A DNA stretch of 64,000 bases, from the NCBI GenBank assembly GCA_022410635.1, contig JAJVDF010000137.1, forward strand, positions 1,467,955 to 1,531,954, given 5' to 3'. The DNA is from Tretioscincus oriximinensis. Lineage: Eukaryota; Chordata; Lepidosauria; Squamata; Gymnophthalmidae. How positions within the stretch are numbered: the stretch's first letter is position 1; each line of letters begins with the position of its first letter. This document shows, in pieces, positions 1-8,870 of the stretch. The position numbers and the translations under genes were made by a program. The notes under the pieces are model-generated. The model worked only from the letters and a program-made list of their open reading frames with translations. It was not told the DNA's origin and searched no databases.

Positions 1-59
1 GAGGCTGACTGCCAAGCCTCTGTTTGAAGCCTTCCACCACAGAAGAACTCACCACTGCT

Positions 60-318
60 TCTGGTCCTTCCATGTGCCCACGGTGACACCCTTCAGATAT
101 TTATAGACAGCTATCACATCTCATCCCAATCTTCTCTTTTGCAGGCTGACCATTCCTAGATCCTTTAACTGATCCTCATAAGATGAGTTTTCCAGAACAT
201 TCACCATCTTTGTAATTATTATTGGAACTTGCCCCAATTTATCAATGCTCCTTTAACTATGAGGTACCCACAGTACAGGACTCTAAATGTGGTTTGACCA
301 TGGTAGAATGTAGATAAA
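60..318 (-). mobile_element. CR1 LINE fragment, reverse-transcriptase C-terminal region
   Basis: On the minus strand this reads like the stretch of CR1 just after the reverse-transcriptase core. The plus strand shows the familiar order CTATCACATCTCATCCC, then CTTCTCTTTTGCAGGCTGA, then CATCTTTGTAATTATTATTGG. No open frame survives. A diverged copy of the same part lies at 5885-6135. The assignment is by pattern recognition of CR1 and is fairly secure; the subfamily is not determined. Confidence 0.65.
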
Positions 319-374
319 TAATTGTTGTTTGGCTGTTCATTTTCTGGATCTCTGTTCCTTTACTACTTGAGTGA

Positions 375-690
375 AGGAGGAGGAAAAGAAGAAAAAGAAA
401 GAAAAAAAGAAAAAAGAAGAAAGGGCAGGGGGGAAAGAGACAGGAGAGGAAGAAGAGGAAGACTTGGATTTTTCACCTCACTCAAAAGTGAACCTGAAGG
501 AAATCAATGCAGTTTACATAACTTTCTGTCCTTCTCTTCACAACAGATTCTTTGTGAAGTAGGTGGGGGTTGAGAGAGCTCTGAACAACTTGAGTAGCCC
601 AAGGTCACCCAGCTAGCTTGATGGAGTAGTGCAGAATCGAACTGGGTGGCTTCCAGATAAGCGCCTGACACCACAAGACCAGAAGTCAAT
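375..690 (-). mobile_element. SINE-A copy with purine-rich tail
   Basis: A tRNA-headed SINE in minus orientation. Diagnostic segments are TCTTCACAACAGATTCTTTG, GTGAAGTAGGTGGGGG and CCAAGGTCACCCAGCTAGC, followed by the inverse of a B-box-like element (GAATCGAACTGGG). The GAAGAA-type purine run at 375-475 is the complement of the (CTT)n tail, now degenerate. Related copies lie at 2775-3045, 12471-12690, 25380-25620, 46156-46425 and 62740-62951. Confidence 0.7.
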
Positions 691-890
691 CCAAGGGTTT
701 CTTCACTGCCTAGGGGGAAAATTCCCTTCCTTTCACACTTCTTCCAGGCAGAAGCAATCCTGCTCCAGGTAGAAGTAGGAAGTATGGAGACTATATTCTC
801 AGCCTCTCTGCATTGAACATGCTTGGCTACCCCTCCTCCCTCAGCAACTGGGTGAAAACACGTCACAAAAGGAGCTTCCAAGTCTTTGAA
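691..890. repeat. Unclassified interspersed repeat
   Basis: This stretch shares an ordered series of short matches with 18290-18500: CAGGCAGAAGCAnTCCTGC, then an AGAAGTnngAAGT block, then ATTCTC.AGCCT, and finally a GTGAAAACACGTCA / GATAAAAACATGTCA pair. The same order and spacing point to one old repeat family. No family name is offered. Confidence 0.4.
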
Positions 891-1047
891 TGTGTGGATA
901 TGTTAGTGCACAAGACTACAGAGCACAGATAAAACACTATTTCCAAGCATCTAAATGAAACCAAACGAATCTCACTGAAAACCTCCCTTATGAAATCAGG
1001 CTGCAACGTCTGAATGTTGAAATTCAGAGCTGGCCAGACCAGGCCAC

Positions 1048-1112
1048 AATTTATGGAATTTATTTATTTGCATTTCTATGCTGCCCTATACCGCAAGGTC
1101 TCAGGGCGGTTT
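1048..1112 (-). mobile_element. L2-like LINE 3' end
   Basis: The minus strand reads the L2-like tail: ACCGCCCTGAGACCTTGCGG, then TATAGGGCAGCATA and an AAATAAATAAA tract. Only the last 65 bases are present. The flanking 1113-1654 holds no repeat or exon that I recognise. Confidence 0.7.
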
Positions 1113-1654
1113 CCTTTTTTNATTATTTACTAAAAAGGCATGCATGGCCATAATTCTGGTGCCAGCATCATCAGCTGTTGAAAGCCGATAGGATTTACGA
1201 TACCCATAACTCAATGGGACTGGGAGGTTCCATTCACAGGCTGAGGCTTCAAATTCTGTGCCAGGACACTTCGCTCTTAACTTTGCTTTCCAGTTCATCC
1301 ATCCATTAGAAATCACACAGTCCCAATCTGACACAATGAGAGTCACTCCAAGAACATGTGTTAATTTGTATCCACTGTCATTATAGATATTTACTGGGAT
1401 GACAAACAAGATCTGGGAAAGGCATAAAGCCCTGGCAGGACACAGAAAGGGAGAAAAGGTTCATCCAGCTTTTGGAGGCGCAGGTGAGACAAGGTGGATT
1501 ATCAGCCTTGCCTTGGAATTTACACATCAAGGCAGCCATTCCAAGGTGGGAGCCCTTCCTCAATTTCTTACCTAAATATCACTGCAGAGAGAACAAAGAG
1601 AGCTCTGTCCTCCCTTGCTGTCCCACATTAATGGGTTCTATGTCTCCTATGTAT

Positions 1655-2180
1655 CATATAGTTTATGAAATCTGGCTGCAACGTCTGGGCCACTTCAGCC
1701 TCGAAAGGCGGCGTTTGAGAAGTGATCTGACTGAAGTGTATAAAATCATGCACAGGGATGGAAAAGGTGAATAGAGGAAAAAGATTTTCTCTATCACAAA
1801 CATTTGGGCCAGGGGGCATTCTTTGAAACTGATGGGCATAAGAGTGAGGAGCTGACTTCCAGAAGAGGTTGTAGTCTTCCAATCAAGGTGATGGGATCCA
1901 GCAGCCTGGATAGCTTTAAAACAGGATTAGACAAGTTCATGGAAGCCAACAGCTACTAGGATGGATCTCTTGAGGTGGAGCAGNAGGCAGGATTCCTGAA
2001 GGGCCATTTGAAGGGAGTGTTTTATACTTCTTCTGCTTCAGACTGCCCAGATGCAATTGGTGGAGCAGTGTAGACTATGGCAGGCCCCATATGGGCCATT
2101 CACAAGCCAGCAGATGGCAGCATGCAGGTGGCAAATCCCGATTCCAGGAGTGGAGAACAGATAAGGGTTTTGTTCAGACT
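1655..2180 (+). mobile_element. CR1-L3-like 3' part carrying a PAL-A module
   Basis: From about 1670 the plus strand encodes broken pieces of the CR1-L3-like ORF C-terminus (LRSDLTEVYKIMH is readable at about 1710-1750). The usual 3' UTR follows from 1900. At about 2060 the UTR segment GCAATTGGTGGAGCA joins directly to PAL-A sequence GTGTAGACTATGGCAGGCC. The UTR-like segment GGAGTGGAGAACAGATAAGG then resumes at about 2145. The same two junctions recur elsewhere (see 60000-60385). Confidence 0.75.
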
Positions 2181-2774
2181 GCTCAGAGCCCTTTTGACCC
2201 CACAATGTCCTTAAATCAGGCTTTCCTCTTAATCTAAGTGACTTCCTCCCAGNGGCAGTAGGCAGGTGCCTGTCCTGTGCAGCTTCCCTTACATGGTGGC
2301 AGAAATGTCTCAGGTTTGCATCACAATCTCTTAAGTGAAACTTTGCCTCTTCCGAGCTCTGCCGTGTGCCCAACTGGAGTAATAAAGTACGAGTTGATAC
2401 CTTGTTTGGATTTTTCCTATGCTCTGATCCTGCCATTGAGCCTGACAGACCCACACAGAAAGGCCTTTCGCTTGCTGAAATGATGTTCACAGTCAGTAGC
2501 ATGTTTGCATGTAACATTGCAGCTAGTTGGATGATTTTCCTTCTATTTATAACCCAGACATTTAAACCAATTTCCTTGCTATATATTGAATGACGGCTAG
2601 ATGGCAACAGCAGGGGGGCAACTCCGTGTGAGCCCAGGGAAGGAGCAAGTCCAGGCAGCACAAAATGGAAGGTGTCTTAGAAAGTTGTTTTTAGAAATTG
2701 AGCTTTAAAATGGAGAAAAAGAAAAGTGTCTGAAGTATTCCAATGAGGAAATGTACTATGGGGTACAGAATGTA
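2181..2774. other. Intron, no recognised feature
   Basis: Between the CR1-L3-like copy and the next SINE I see no exon, repeat or RNA gene. Short open frames on both strands have no recognisable domain. Confidence 0.4.
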
Positions 2775-3045
2775 AAGAAGGAGAGGAAGAGGAAGAGGAA
2801 AAAGAAGAGCAGGAAGAGGAGGAAGAAGAGGAAGAGAAGCAGAAGCGGAGGAGGAAGAGGAAGAGGGGAGAAGGAAGACGAGGAGGAGGTGGAAGAGGAG
2901 GAAGAAGAAGAGACAGAGGAGGAGTAGGTTTTTATACCCCACTTTTTTCAACCTGGTGGCTATTTTTGCCCAGCTGGCTTTGTGAATTGAACACGGAGAC
3001 TTCCAGATAAGAGACAACAACTGCAGCACCAGGCTGGCTCTTGAA
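2775..3045 (-). mobile_element. SINE-A copy, internally shortened, with expanded GAGGAA tail
   Basis: The tail is a 150-base (GGAAGA)-type tract at 2775-2925. It is followed by TTTTTATACCCCACTTTTTT, the inverse of the L2-like tail, and CCCAGCTGGCTTTGTGAATT, then the tRNA-like end CTTCCAGATAAGAGACAACA. The middle of the SINE is missing compared with 12471-12690. Confidence 0.65.
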
Positions 3046-3715
3046 GCATTGAACAAAATAATGTTTGGATTTTGTTCTATCTGAAATGTTTAACTGGAAT
3101 ACCCCAAAGAAGCTGTTCTAAGAGAGTGAAGTTCAAAGTGCCCCACTGTTTCTTCTACCTATCAGTTCCTAGGGAGACCCAGAGGGGGCAGTTGTCAGGG
3201 TATGGCCTGCAACCCACAAATTAAATGGGCATTCAGGCATTAAAAATAAATAAATAAAATTCTTCCCCAAACCAGTGCCCTGTCTTCTCCATCAACCAAT
3301 AAACTACATGGAGACAAGCCCTCCAAGAACAAAGACCTTCACAAACCAATCCGCTGGGCATCCATGGGTTAAGTCCCATGAGGGCCCCCTCTATTAGCTG
3401 CCTTAAGGAGATCTTCCACCTTTCAAGGAAGAGATGGAAGCATAGCAGTCTAAGTAGGCTCACGGTTTGGTTCCACCAATAAACTGTCCCTCATTCAACA
3501 GAGAGTTTGTTTCTTGCACAGTCATATATTGTTGTTGAACGGTCCTGGAGCTTTAGTGTGAAGAGGTTCGCATGAATATGAAGAATCAATAGATTTTTCT
3601 ACCATTCCAGGTCCAGAAGAAATCAAGTGCATTACTGGTTCACTCCCGCTAGGAAGAGCAAAACAGACCACAAACCACACTCAAGACTTCGCATGGAAGC
3701 GTTTCCTCTATTCAC
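3046..3715. other. Downstream intron of the IL1RAPL gene, no recognised feature
   Basis: On the minus strand this follows the splice donor at 3715/3714. A short A-rich run (AAATAAATAAATAAA) is at about 3243-3258. No further exon, such as the expected transmembrane exon, is visible down to position 1. Confidence 0.5.
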
Positions 3716-3861
3716 CTTTTTTACGCAGGATGATGCTGGCGTGTTTCCGCCCATTTCTGTTTTCGACGTGACAAGTGTAGTTGGCCAAGTCAGCTTCCTT
3801 CACCACATCAAAGATCAAGGTCAGCTCCACTATTTTCTCTCCAAGGTGCTCTTTGAGAAGC
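3716..3861 (-). CDS. IL1RAPL2: IL1RAPL2-like exon: second half of third Ig-like domain
   Basis: This 146-base exon belongs to a single-pass membrane receptor of the interleukin-1 receptor family; IL1RAPL proteins are neuronal and act at synapses. It opens with G, completing an Arg codon begun in the exon at 7977-8106, then gives 48 codons starting LLKEHLGEK and ending ASIILRKK, plus one base. The Ig signature D-x-A-x-Y-x-C is at codons 24-30, with the disulphide Cys at codon 30 and an N-Y-T glycosylation sequon at 27-29. The acceptor is AG at 3863-3862 after a pyrimidine-rich tract, and the donor is GTGAAT from 3715. The text [17 protein letters not shown] matches my memory of IL1RAPL2 better than IL1RAPL1, which has YSCYVENGNGRRHAS. 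The IL1RAPL family call is very secure; the paralogue choice is somewhat less so. Confidence 0.9.
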
Positions 3862-3989
3862 CTACGAAGAAAGAAGGAGGTGATGCAACAATGGGTTGGA
3901 TGTTGAAAAGGAAACAAACCTGCATACAAGAGTGCCGCAGGACCTTGCTATGCCCTTAATGGCGGCAAGTAATAATCTATAGCTTTAGA

Positions 3990-4545
3990 AAATCCTTTAT
4001 GAAATCCAGCTGCAACACTTTGAAAGATGCTGTTTTTATTAGGTGATCTAGTTGAAGTGTATAAAATCATCCATGTGGTAGATAGAAATTATATTCCCTG
4101 TGTGACAAGGAATATAATTATTATACAATTCCAGGACAATTGTATGAAGCTGATGGGCAGAAGAACTAGCGTAGACAAGGGGAAAGTATATTTTCAAAGA
4201 GAGGCTCATTGGCCTGTGGAAATTACTTCCAGAAGAGGGAGTGGTAGTTGGATAAAGCCTGGAGAGCTTTAAGACAAGTTCATGGAAGGCAAAGGAATAA
4301 AGTATGATGCATCTCTTGAACCTACCTCTGGGATGGAGCAACAAGAAGGACCCCTGAAGTACCATTNGCAGAGAACAGGTGCCTTCTTCAGGGCCTACCA
4401 TAGTCTACACAATAGCATGCAGATGGCAGATTGGAAAACAAGGGAAGGTTTGCCTCCTTCTGCTTGAGATACAATTGGTGGGCCACTAGGTGAGACAGAA
4501 GGCCTGACTAGATGGGCTCTGGACCCAGTCAGCAGGGCTCCTCTT
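3990..4545 (+). mobile_element. CR1-L3-like 3' part with PAL-A half unit in its UTR
   Basis: The plus strand shows the worn ORF end (GAAGTGTATAAAATCATCCA at about 4053; CTTCCAGAAGAGG at about 4228), then a 3' UTR ending AGCAGGGCTCCTCTTAGGTT near 4540. Between UTR parts, at about 4395-4450, lies half of PAL-A (CTACCATAGTCTACACAATA, then GCATGCAGATGGCA). A local inverted repeat around 4090-4120 (TATATTCC / GGAATATA) has arisen inside the copy. Confidence 0.7.
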
Positions 4546-4698
4546 AGGTTCTNTTCTGGACAACAGTTCCAACCCATAGCAAAAGACACTATCATTTCTC
4601 AAAGGTCAATGGAGCTCACCGCTGTCCTTAACTGGGAATCTAGAAGGGGCCAGGTAGGAAGGCCAAGTGCCAATCAAGACATTTTACGTTGTAACAGA

Positions 4699-4822
4699 AA
4701 TGGACAGTTGGGCCATCTACATGCCAGTGTAGAATATGGCAGGCCCCATTCAGGACCTGCCATAATCTACACTAGCATATGGATGGCAGGCTCCTATTCT
4801 GAGATACATCCCAGAATAAGGG
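4699..4822. repeat. PAL-A foldback repeat
   Basis: An imperfect palindrome. The left arm runs GGGCCATCTACATGCCAGTG and AGAATATGGCAGGCC. The right arm is its inverse: GGACCTGCCATAATCTACAC, TAGCATATGGATGGC, and at the end ACATCCCAGAATAAGG. The left terminus is truncated. Other well-preserved copies are at 27693-27836, 59573-59697 and 61919-62060. It looks like a nonautonomous DNA transposon, but no transposase is present. Confidence 0.7.
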
Positions 4823-4954
4823 TCAGTTATCGTGCTGGATGTATAAAAATTGTCATGTGGTAATGGGACAACTACTTAAATGCATTTTAGTTGTACTTTG
4901 CTCCCTTTCTAACCACCTCCAAGGGGAAAAGGACCCCCCAAATGTCCTTCTAAA

Positions 4955-5132
4955 TAGGCTGACCAGGTGACCCCCTTGGGGGGTTGTTGTTGTTTGAAAA
5001 CCCAGTCTTGGGGTGCCTCCTGGTTTTTGCTGTGTAAAAAAAAAATCAGAATTTTTTTTCCTCAACAAAAACCGGGAGGCACCCCAAGACCGGGTTTTCA
5101 TCCCCCCCAAAAGGGGTCGTCTGGTCAGCCTA
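4955..5132. mobile_element. PAL-B foldback MITE, copy 1
   Basis: The element begins TAGGCTGACCAGGTGACCCC and ends with the inverse, CGTCTGGTCAGCCTA. Its arms carry matching AAAACCCAGTCTTGGGG / CCCCAAGACCGGGTTTT and GGCACCCC segments around an A/T-rich centre. Flanks share only CCTT (CCTTCTAAA on the left, CCTTAAGCC on the right), so the target duplication here is worn. It sits at the left edge of the L2-like copy 5133-5640. Confidence 0.75.
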
Positions 5133-5640
5133 CCTTAAGCCCCTGGGAAAGAATAACACCAGGGATTAAGCGCCATCAGGCCCAACCCTGCATTCACTAA
5201 ACCAGACGGGGCCTTCTCAGTGGTAGCCCCAGACTATGGAATAGTTTTCCCACTCGAAGTATCTCATCGCCATCTTTGAATCCATTTAGAATGTTTTTTG
5301 AAGACTCCTTTCACCTAGGCTGACCAGGTGACCCCCTTTGGGTGGGGGTGGGGTTTGAAAACCCGTTTTTGGGGAGCCTCCCGGTTTTTTTCTGAGGAAA
5401 AAAAACAAAGAATTTTTTAAAAAATCTTTTAAAAATAATTTCCTCAGAAAAAACTAGGCGGCACCCCAAACCCGGGTTTTCAACCCCACCCAAAAGGGGT
5501 CATCTGGTCCGCCTACCTTTCACCTGGCAGGGAAAAGATAAGAGCAGCTCTGCCTTTCCTACTAGTGGGCTCTGTGGTTTGAACGTTAATTCTGTTTTTC
5601 TTAATAACCACCCTGAGACTTTGGGTGTACGATGTTATAG
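5133..5640 (+). mobile_element. L2-like LINE 3' part, split by PAL-B copy 2
   Basis: The plus strand around 5205-5305 resembles the L2 ORF end: a worn FSVVAP..., then LPLEV-like coding followed by GAATCCATTTAGAATG. The copy is interrupted at 5315/5316 by PAL-B and resumes at 5516 with CCTTTCACCTGGCAGGG. It reaches an L2-like tail (AACCACCCTGAGACTTTGGG) at about 5606. The paralogous copy at 43970-44303 runs through this site uninterrupted. Confidence 0.7.
5316..5515. mobile_element. PAL-B foldback MITE, copy 2, with 9-base target duplication
   Basis: A 200-base near-palindrome from TAGGCTGACC to GGTCCGCCTA. The 9-mer CCTTTCACC lies immediately outside both ends, at 5307-5315 and 5516-5524. 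The arms are about 85 bases with an A/T-rich loop (about 5395-5450). A duplication of about 9 bases and outward TAGGC termini argue for a cut-and-paste DNA transposon derivative. The superfamily cannot be fixed without an autonomous partner. A TA-only (Tc1/mariner) reading is also possible, but would leave the CCTTTCACC repeat unexplained. Confidence 0.85.
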
Positions 5641-5705
5641 AAATGGCCGTCTTTGAAGACTTCGACCAAAGGAGATCACACCACTTCCTTGGCATCCCAT
5701 TCCAC

Positions 5706-5850
5706 TGGTTTGTTTGTTTGTTTGTTTATATCTATACCCTGCCGCATAGCCGAAGGCCTCAGAGCAGCCAAAATTAACATTTTAAAACCAGTAACAACAA
5801 TATCTGAAGATGCAGGGGGGAAAGGGGAAAACAGCATTTCTTCAACATGA
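5706..5850 (-). mobile_element. L2-like LINE 3' end with (GTTT)n
   Basis: A GTTTGTTTGTTTGTTTATA tract is followed by TATACCCTGCCGCATAGCC and GGCCTCAGAGCAGCC, the inverse of the L2-like tail. Further L2-like material (TTAAAACCAGTAACAACAAT) runs to about 5850. Confidence 0.65.
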
Positions 5851-5884
5851 CTGTCAGAAAGTTTTCCCTGAGATCTAATCCATA

Positions 5885-6135
5885 TTCCCTCCCTTGCAGC
5901 TTCTCCACGTGCCAGGGAGAACAAATCTAACCCCTCTAACCCTGCAGGTACTTGCAGGCAGCTATCAGGCCTCCTCTCCACCTTCTCTTTTGCAGACGAA
6001 ACATCCCTGGGTCCTTCAGTCCTTCCTTGGGGGTTTCCAGACCACCCACCATCCTTGTTACTCCCCCTTTGAACTTGCTCCAGATTTGCAGCGCCTAGTG
6101 NAGCTGAACCGCCTCCACCTCCTGGTCCCAGGGTG
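5885..6135 (-). mobile_element. CR1 LINE fragment
   Basis: Same part of CR1 as 60-318, in the same orientation: CAGCTATCAGGCCTCCTCTC, then CTTCTCTTTTGCAGACGAAA, then CATCCTTGTTACTCCCCC and TTGAACTTGCTCCAG. No usable reading frame remains. Confidence 0.65.
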
Positions 6136-6840
6136 ACACCTGCGAATAAGACCCTTTGCCCTGACAGCCCTCTGGGGCTCAGGAAGGCGTTTGGATCCCC
6201 TTGAAAGTGCAGATCCTCAGCCTCCGCCTGCAGATCGTGAAGGGAAGCCTTGCCTCTTCCCTGAGCCCAAGGGGTCCCCGCAGAGATCCACACACTTCTC
6301 TTTCCTCGCTTCCCCTCTCACAGCCATGGCTCACCCTGTGGGAATGGTAGTTATCCTCCAATTATCTTCTGTGGAGAGTCCAGGGCAGGTAAATTAATCA
6401 AGATGGAGTAAAAAACAGTTTAATTTAAAGGAGCTCCATCCCTGTCCTCCTTGCCTCCGATAAGGATCACATTTTNCTTATCTTAAAAATAATAAGCAGG
6501 GAACACGGGGTGCCGAGGGGCGAGGGACAGGCAGGCAGCGGAGTGCCGGGAGCTTCTGGGGTCTTTGCAGATCATTTTGCAGCCTGGACGAAGGCAAGAG
6601 GGGAAGCGAAAATAGCAATAGATTGAGCAATTCCTACGCAACATTTTCCTCTACGACAGCAAGAAAGAGGCATTGAAATTCTTGCAGCTTCTTTCCCCAA
6701 TCAGACACAATTCACAACTCGACAGGCAGACTTAAAGACTATTATTTCTTGTTTAAGAAGACCAGTTCGATTTGCACAATGTTTTTATTACAGCTCTTAA
6801 AAATCCACCTGGCAAGGAATTATTCCTTCTTTCTGCTGAG
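6136..6840. other. Intron, no recognised feature
   Basis: No exon or named repeat was recognised. It sits in the 4.1-kb intron between the two IL1RAPL exons and ends at a purine satellite. Confidence 0.4.
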
Positions 6841-7080
6841 CTCCAAGGAAGGAAGAAGGAAGGAAGGAAGAGAGAGAGGGAGGGAGAGAAAAGAAAGAAG
6901 GAAGAAAAGAATGAAAGAAGGAAGGAGGGAAGAAAAAGAAAGAAGAAAGGAAGGAAGAAAAGAATGAAAGAAGGAAGGAGGGAGGGAAGAAAAAGAAAGA
7001 AGGAAGGAAGGAAGAAAAGAATGAAAGAAGGAAGGAGGGAGGGAAGAAAAAGAAAGAAGAAAGGAAGGAAGGAAAAGATG
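6841..7080. repeat. Purine-only minisatellite, unit about 57 bases
   Basis: Almost pure A/G on the plus strand. From 6901 a unit starting GAAGAAAAGAATGAAAG repeats at 6901, 6954 and 7011, with lengths 53, 57 and about 57. The units differ by small GGGA insertions. The apparent open frames here are artefacts of the skewed composition. Confidence 0.85.
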
Positions 7081-7544
7081 GATTTCTGGAACTTTAGTTT
7101 CTTGAGCAAAGCTTGAAAATTATCTTCTATATTACTGAAGAGAGAGAATTTAAAGGGACTTCTTCTTTTAGAAGGGAAGTACGCTTGCAAAGGAGGCTTT
7201 TCATAGTGTATTAAAAGTAAGGAGAGTTTTTACTGTGTTTATGTTTTTTTAAGAGTTGCCATGAAAAAAAGCCCTGAGTGAAGGATGCCTTTAAAGGATC
7301 TGTAGCAGAGCAGATTTTAGCAGATGCAGCTTATAATGCCTGCAAAATCTAATAACATTTCCTTTTTGTCCACATCCATTCAAGCTCCATTTTTGTGGAA
7401 ACCCTGCTGTGGGTGTTTCTGTGCACGAGAGGCAGAATGAAAGGAAGACAGGGAGAGGAACAGAGCAACAGAGGGTGATCCAACGGAAGAAGGGGAAATA
7501 TATAAACTAAAAGCAGAGCAATCAATTGCAAACATCCTCTTGTT
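7081..7544. other. Intron, no recognised feature
   Basis: No repeat, exon or RNA gene was identified between the purine satellite and the L2-like fragment. Confidence 0.4.
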
Positions 7545-7640
7545 CGCATTTTTATCTTGCCTCACACCCAAGGACCTCAGGTTGATAATAGCAACAGAAA
7601 TAAAATATAAAATGAACACCCTGGGAAATAGTAACGTACC
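7545..7640 (-). mobile_element. L2-like LINE 3' fragment, diverged
   Basis: CATTTTTATCTTGCCTCACA, then AAGGACCTCAGGTTGATAAT and an A-rich stretch, follow the same order as the minus-strand L2-like tails at 9995 and 28488. Confidence 0.45.
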
Positions 7641-7699
7641 AAAACAATAATTGCGTGCAGGGANGGTTTCCATAATGAGTCGAAGGCCTGAGTGAATAA

Positions 7700-7818
7700 G
7701 GCCCTGTATCCACTGAGCTTTGTTCTGGGTTATAACCTCAGTTCAGAGCTTGGTCACCCACATGCCAAGTGTAGACTATGGCAGGCTCCTATGATACAGC
7801 CCAGAATAAATAGGCCCT
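7700..7818. repeat. PAL-A copy with centre and right arm deleted
   Basis: A nearly full left arm is present: GGCCCTGTATCCACTGAGC, TTCTGGGTTATAACC, AGAGCTTGGTCACCC, then GTGTAGACTATGGCAGGC. It then jumps to the far end of the right arm (GATACAGCCCAGAATAA). The deletion removes the hairpin centre. Confidence 0.65.
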
Positions 7819-7869
7819 AGGTGTGTCTTATCATCTGAATGCATTATATGAAGGAACCTGTTCCATAGC

Positions 7870-7920
7870 TGGGAGGCAGCCAGATAAGACTCCAGCACTC
7901 AAACTGTAACACAAAACTTC
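7870..7920 (-). mobile_element. SINE-A head fragment
   Basis: CTGGGAGGCAGCCAGATAAG and ACTCCAGCACTCAAAC match the tRNA-like end of the minus-strand SINE-A at 12630-12665. The fragment is short and the call is tentative. Confidence 0.4.
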
Positions 7921-7976
7921 TGTTCCCCAACAGTTACGATTTTATGATTCGCCNTGAGGGTCAACTCCAAAAGTAC

Positions 7977-8106
7977 CTGATCTCGCCTTCTTTGATGTGG
8001 TTTTCAAGCTCTTCAATGAACCTCTCTCCTCGCGTCCAATAGATCATAGGGCCAGACTCACCGCTGAACCCAAAGAACGCTTTGCACACAACATTCAGCG
8101 GCTGAC
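7977..8106 (-). CDS. IL1RAPL2: IL1RAPL2-like exon: first half of third Ig-like domain
   Basis: A 130-base coding exon of the same receptor as 3716-3861, read right to left. It opens with GT, the last two bases of a split Gly codon. It then gives 42 codons, starting QPLNVVCKAFFGFSGESG and ending HIKEGEI, and ends with AG, the first two bases of the Arg codon that the next exon completes with G. The first Ig Cys is at codon 7 and the core Trp (I-Y-W) at codon 23; its disulphide partner is Cys 30 of the next exon. The acceptor AG is at 8108-8107 after TTTCTTTTCTC, and the donor GTAC starts at 7976. The intron to the next exon is 4115 bases. Other Ig domains, the transmembrane segment and the TIR domain must lie outside the window or in exons I could not see. 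Confidence 0.9.
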
Positions 8107-8334
8107 CTGAGAAAAGAAACACAGAAACTAGCAGATTAGCAATCAGTTGCCAGGCGAGGAAAGGAGAGGGAGAGAATCTCTCCAAAAATGCAGCTCAAAC
8201 CAGGTTCCCTGTTTCACCCTTGGGAGACAAAGATGAAGGAAATTCTGGGTTTTAGCTGCTCTATTAAACCCTTAGTGATGGAATGAGNTATGGGATGTCN
8301 TCATCATCATCNTCCTCCTCNTCATCCTCATCAT

Positions 8335-8870
8335 TGTTGGGACAAATAAAATCATTAGTTAGAATATTAACTGCCAGCTTAGTCCCACAAAGTCCAGGTG
8401 TTCATCACCTTCTTAGTTCAGCNGTTGGGACAAATAAAATCATTAGTTAGAATATTAACTGCCAGCTTAGTCCCACAAAGTCCAGGTGTTCATCACCTTC
8501 TTAGTTCAGCTCTTGACTACATGCGCATGTCCAGCCTTTGTAGACAAGATGTTCTCAACTCCTTACTGACTGCAGCCTTGTTTGGTGATAAAAAGCTGGA
8601 GACCTTCTTTTGGTGTGACTATTTCTGGGAGCTGTGACACTGATTTATTTAAGTGTCTTATATGTTTTTTGTTCTCTCTTGCTGATGTAAATATTGTAAA
8701 TAAAGCCTGAACCTTCCTTTTGGAAATCGCTGCTTTTGTGTGAACTGAGTTTGTTTTCTGCAAGAGAAGAAACAATTGCTGTTCTTCTACTCTTGAGTTC
8801 TGGACACTGCACTCTGCTATTTTGGANTAAGTTCTGCTAAGTTCCAAAACTCAGCAATCCTCCTCCTCCT
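8335..8870 (+). mobile_element. Possible solo LTR or other terminal repeat
   Basis: The stretch starts TGTTGGGACAAATAAAATC and contains an inverted pair (TTGGGAC / GTCCCACAA). A polyadenylation-like TGTAAATAAAGCCTGAACC occurs near 8695, followed by a TGTGTGAACTGAGTTTG segment. This layout resembles an LTR with U3, R and U5. No primer-binding site, partner LTR or internal coding region was found, so the call is weak. Confidence 0.25.
8336..8510. repeat. Perfect 87-base tandem duplication around an N
   Basis: Bases 8336-8422 and 8424-8510 are identical, separated by one N at 8423. Several other Ns lie just upstream (8288-8321). Perfect identity at a gap symbol suggests a scaffolding or gap-filling error rather than a real duplication. 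Confidence 0.85.

Noticed and set aside
1101..1409. 102-codon minus-strand frame considered as the next IL1RAPL exon or a retrogene
   Set aside because: It does not read like the transmembrane or TIR exon, has no splice borders in phase, and runs into an L2-like tail.
2038..2661. 207-codon minus-strand frame
   Set aside because: Partly antisense to a CR1-L3-like UTR and PAL-A; no protein similarity recognised.
4088..4122. Small hairpin TATATTCC / GGAATATA
   Set aside because: Short inverted repeat arising inside one worn CR1-L3-like copy and absent from the other copies.
6753..7190. 145-codon minus-strand frame and 114-codon plus-strand frame
   Set aside because: Both lie on the purine-only minisatellite and have no domain or codon evidence.
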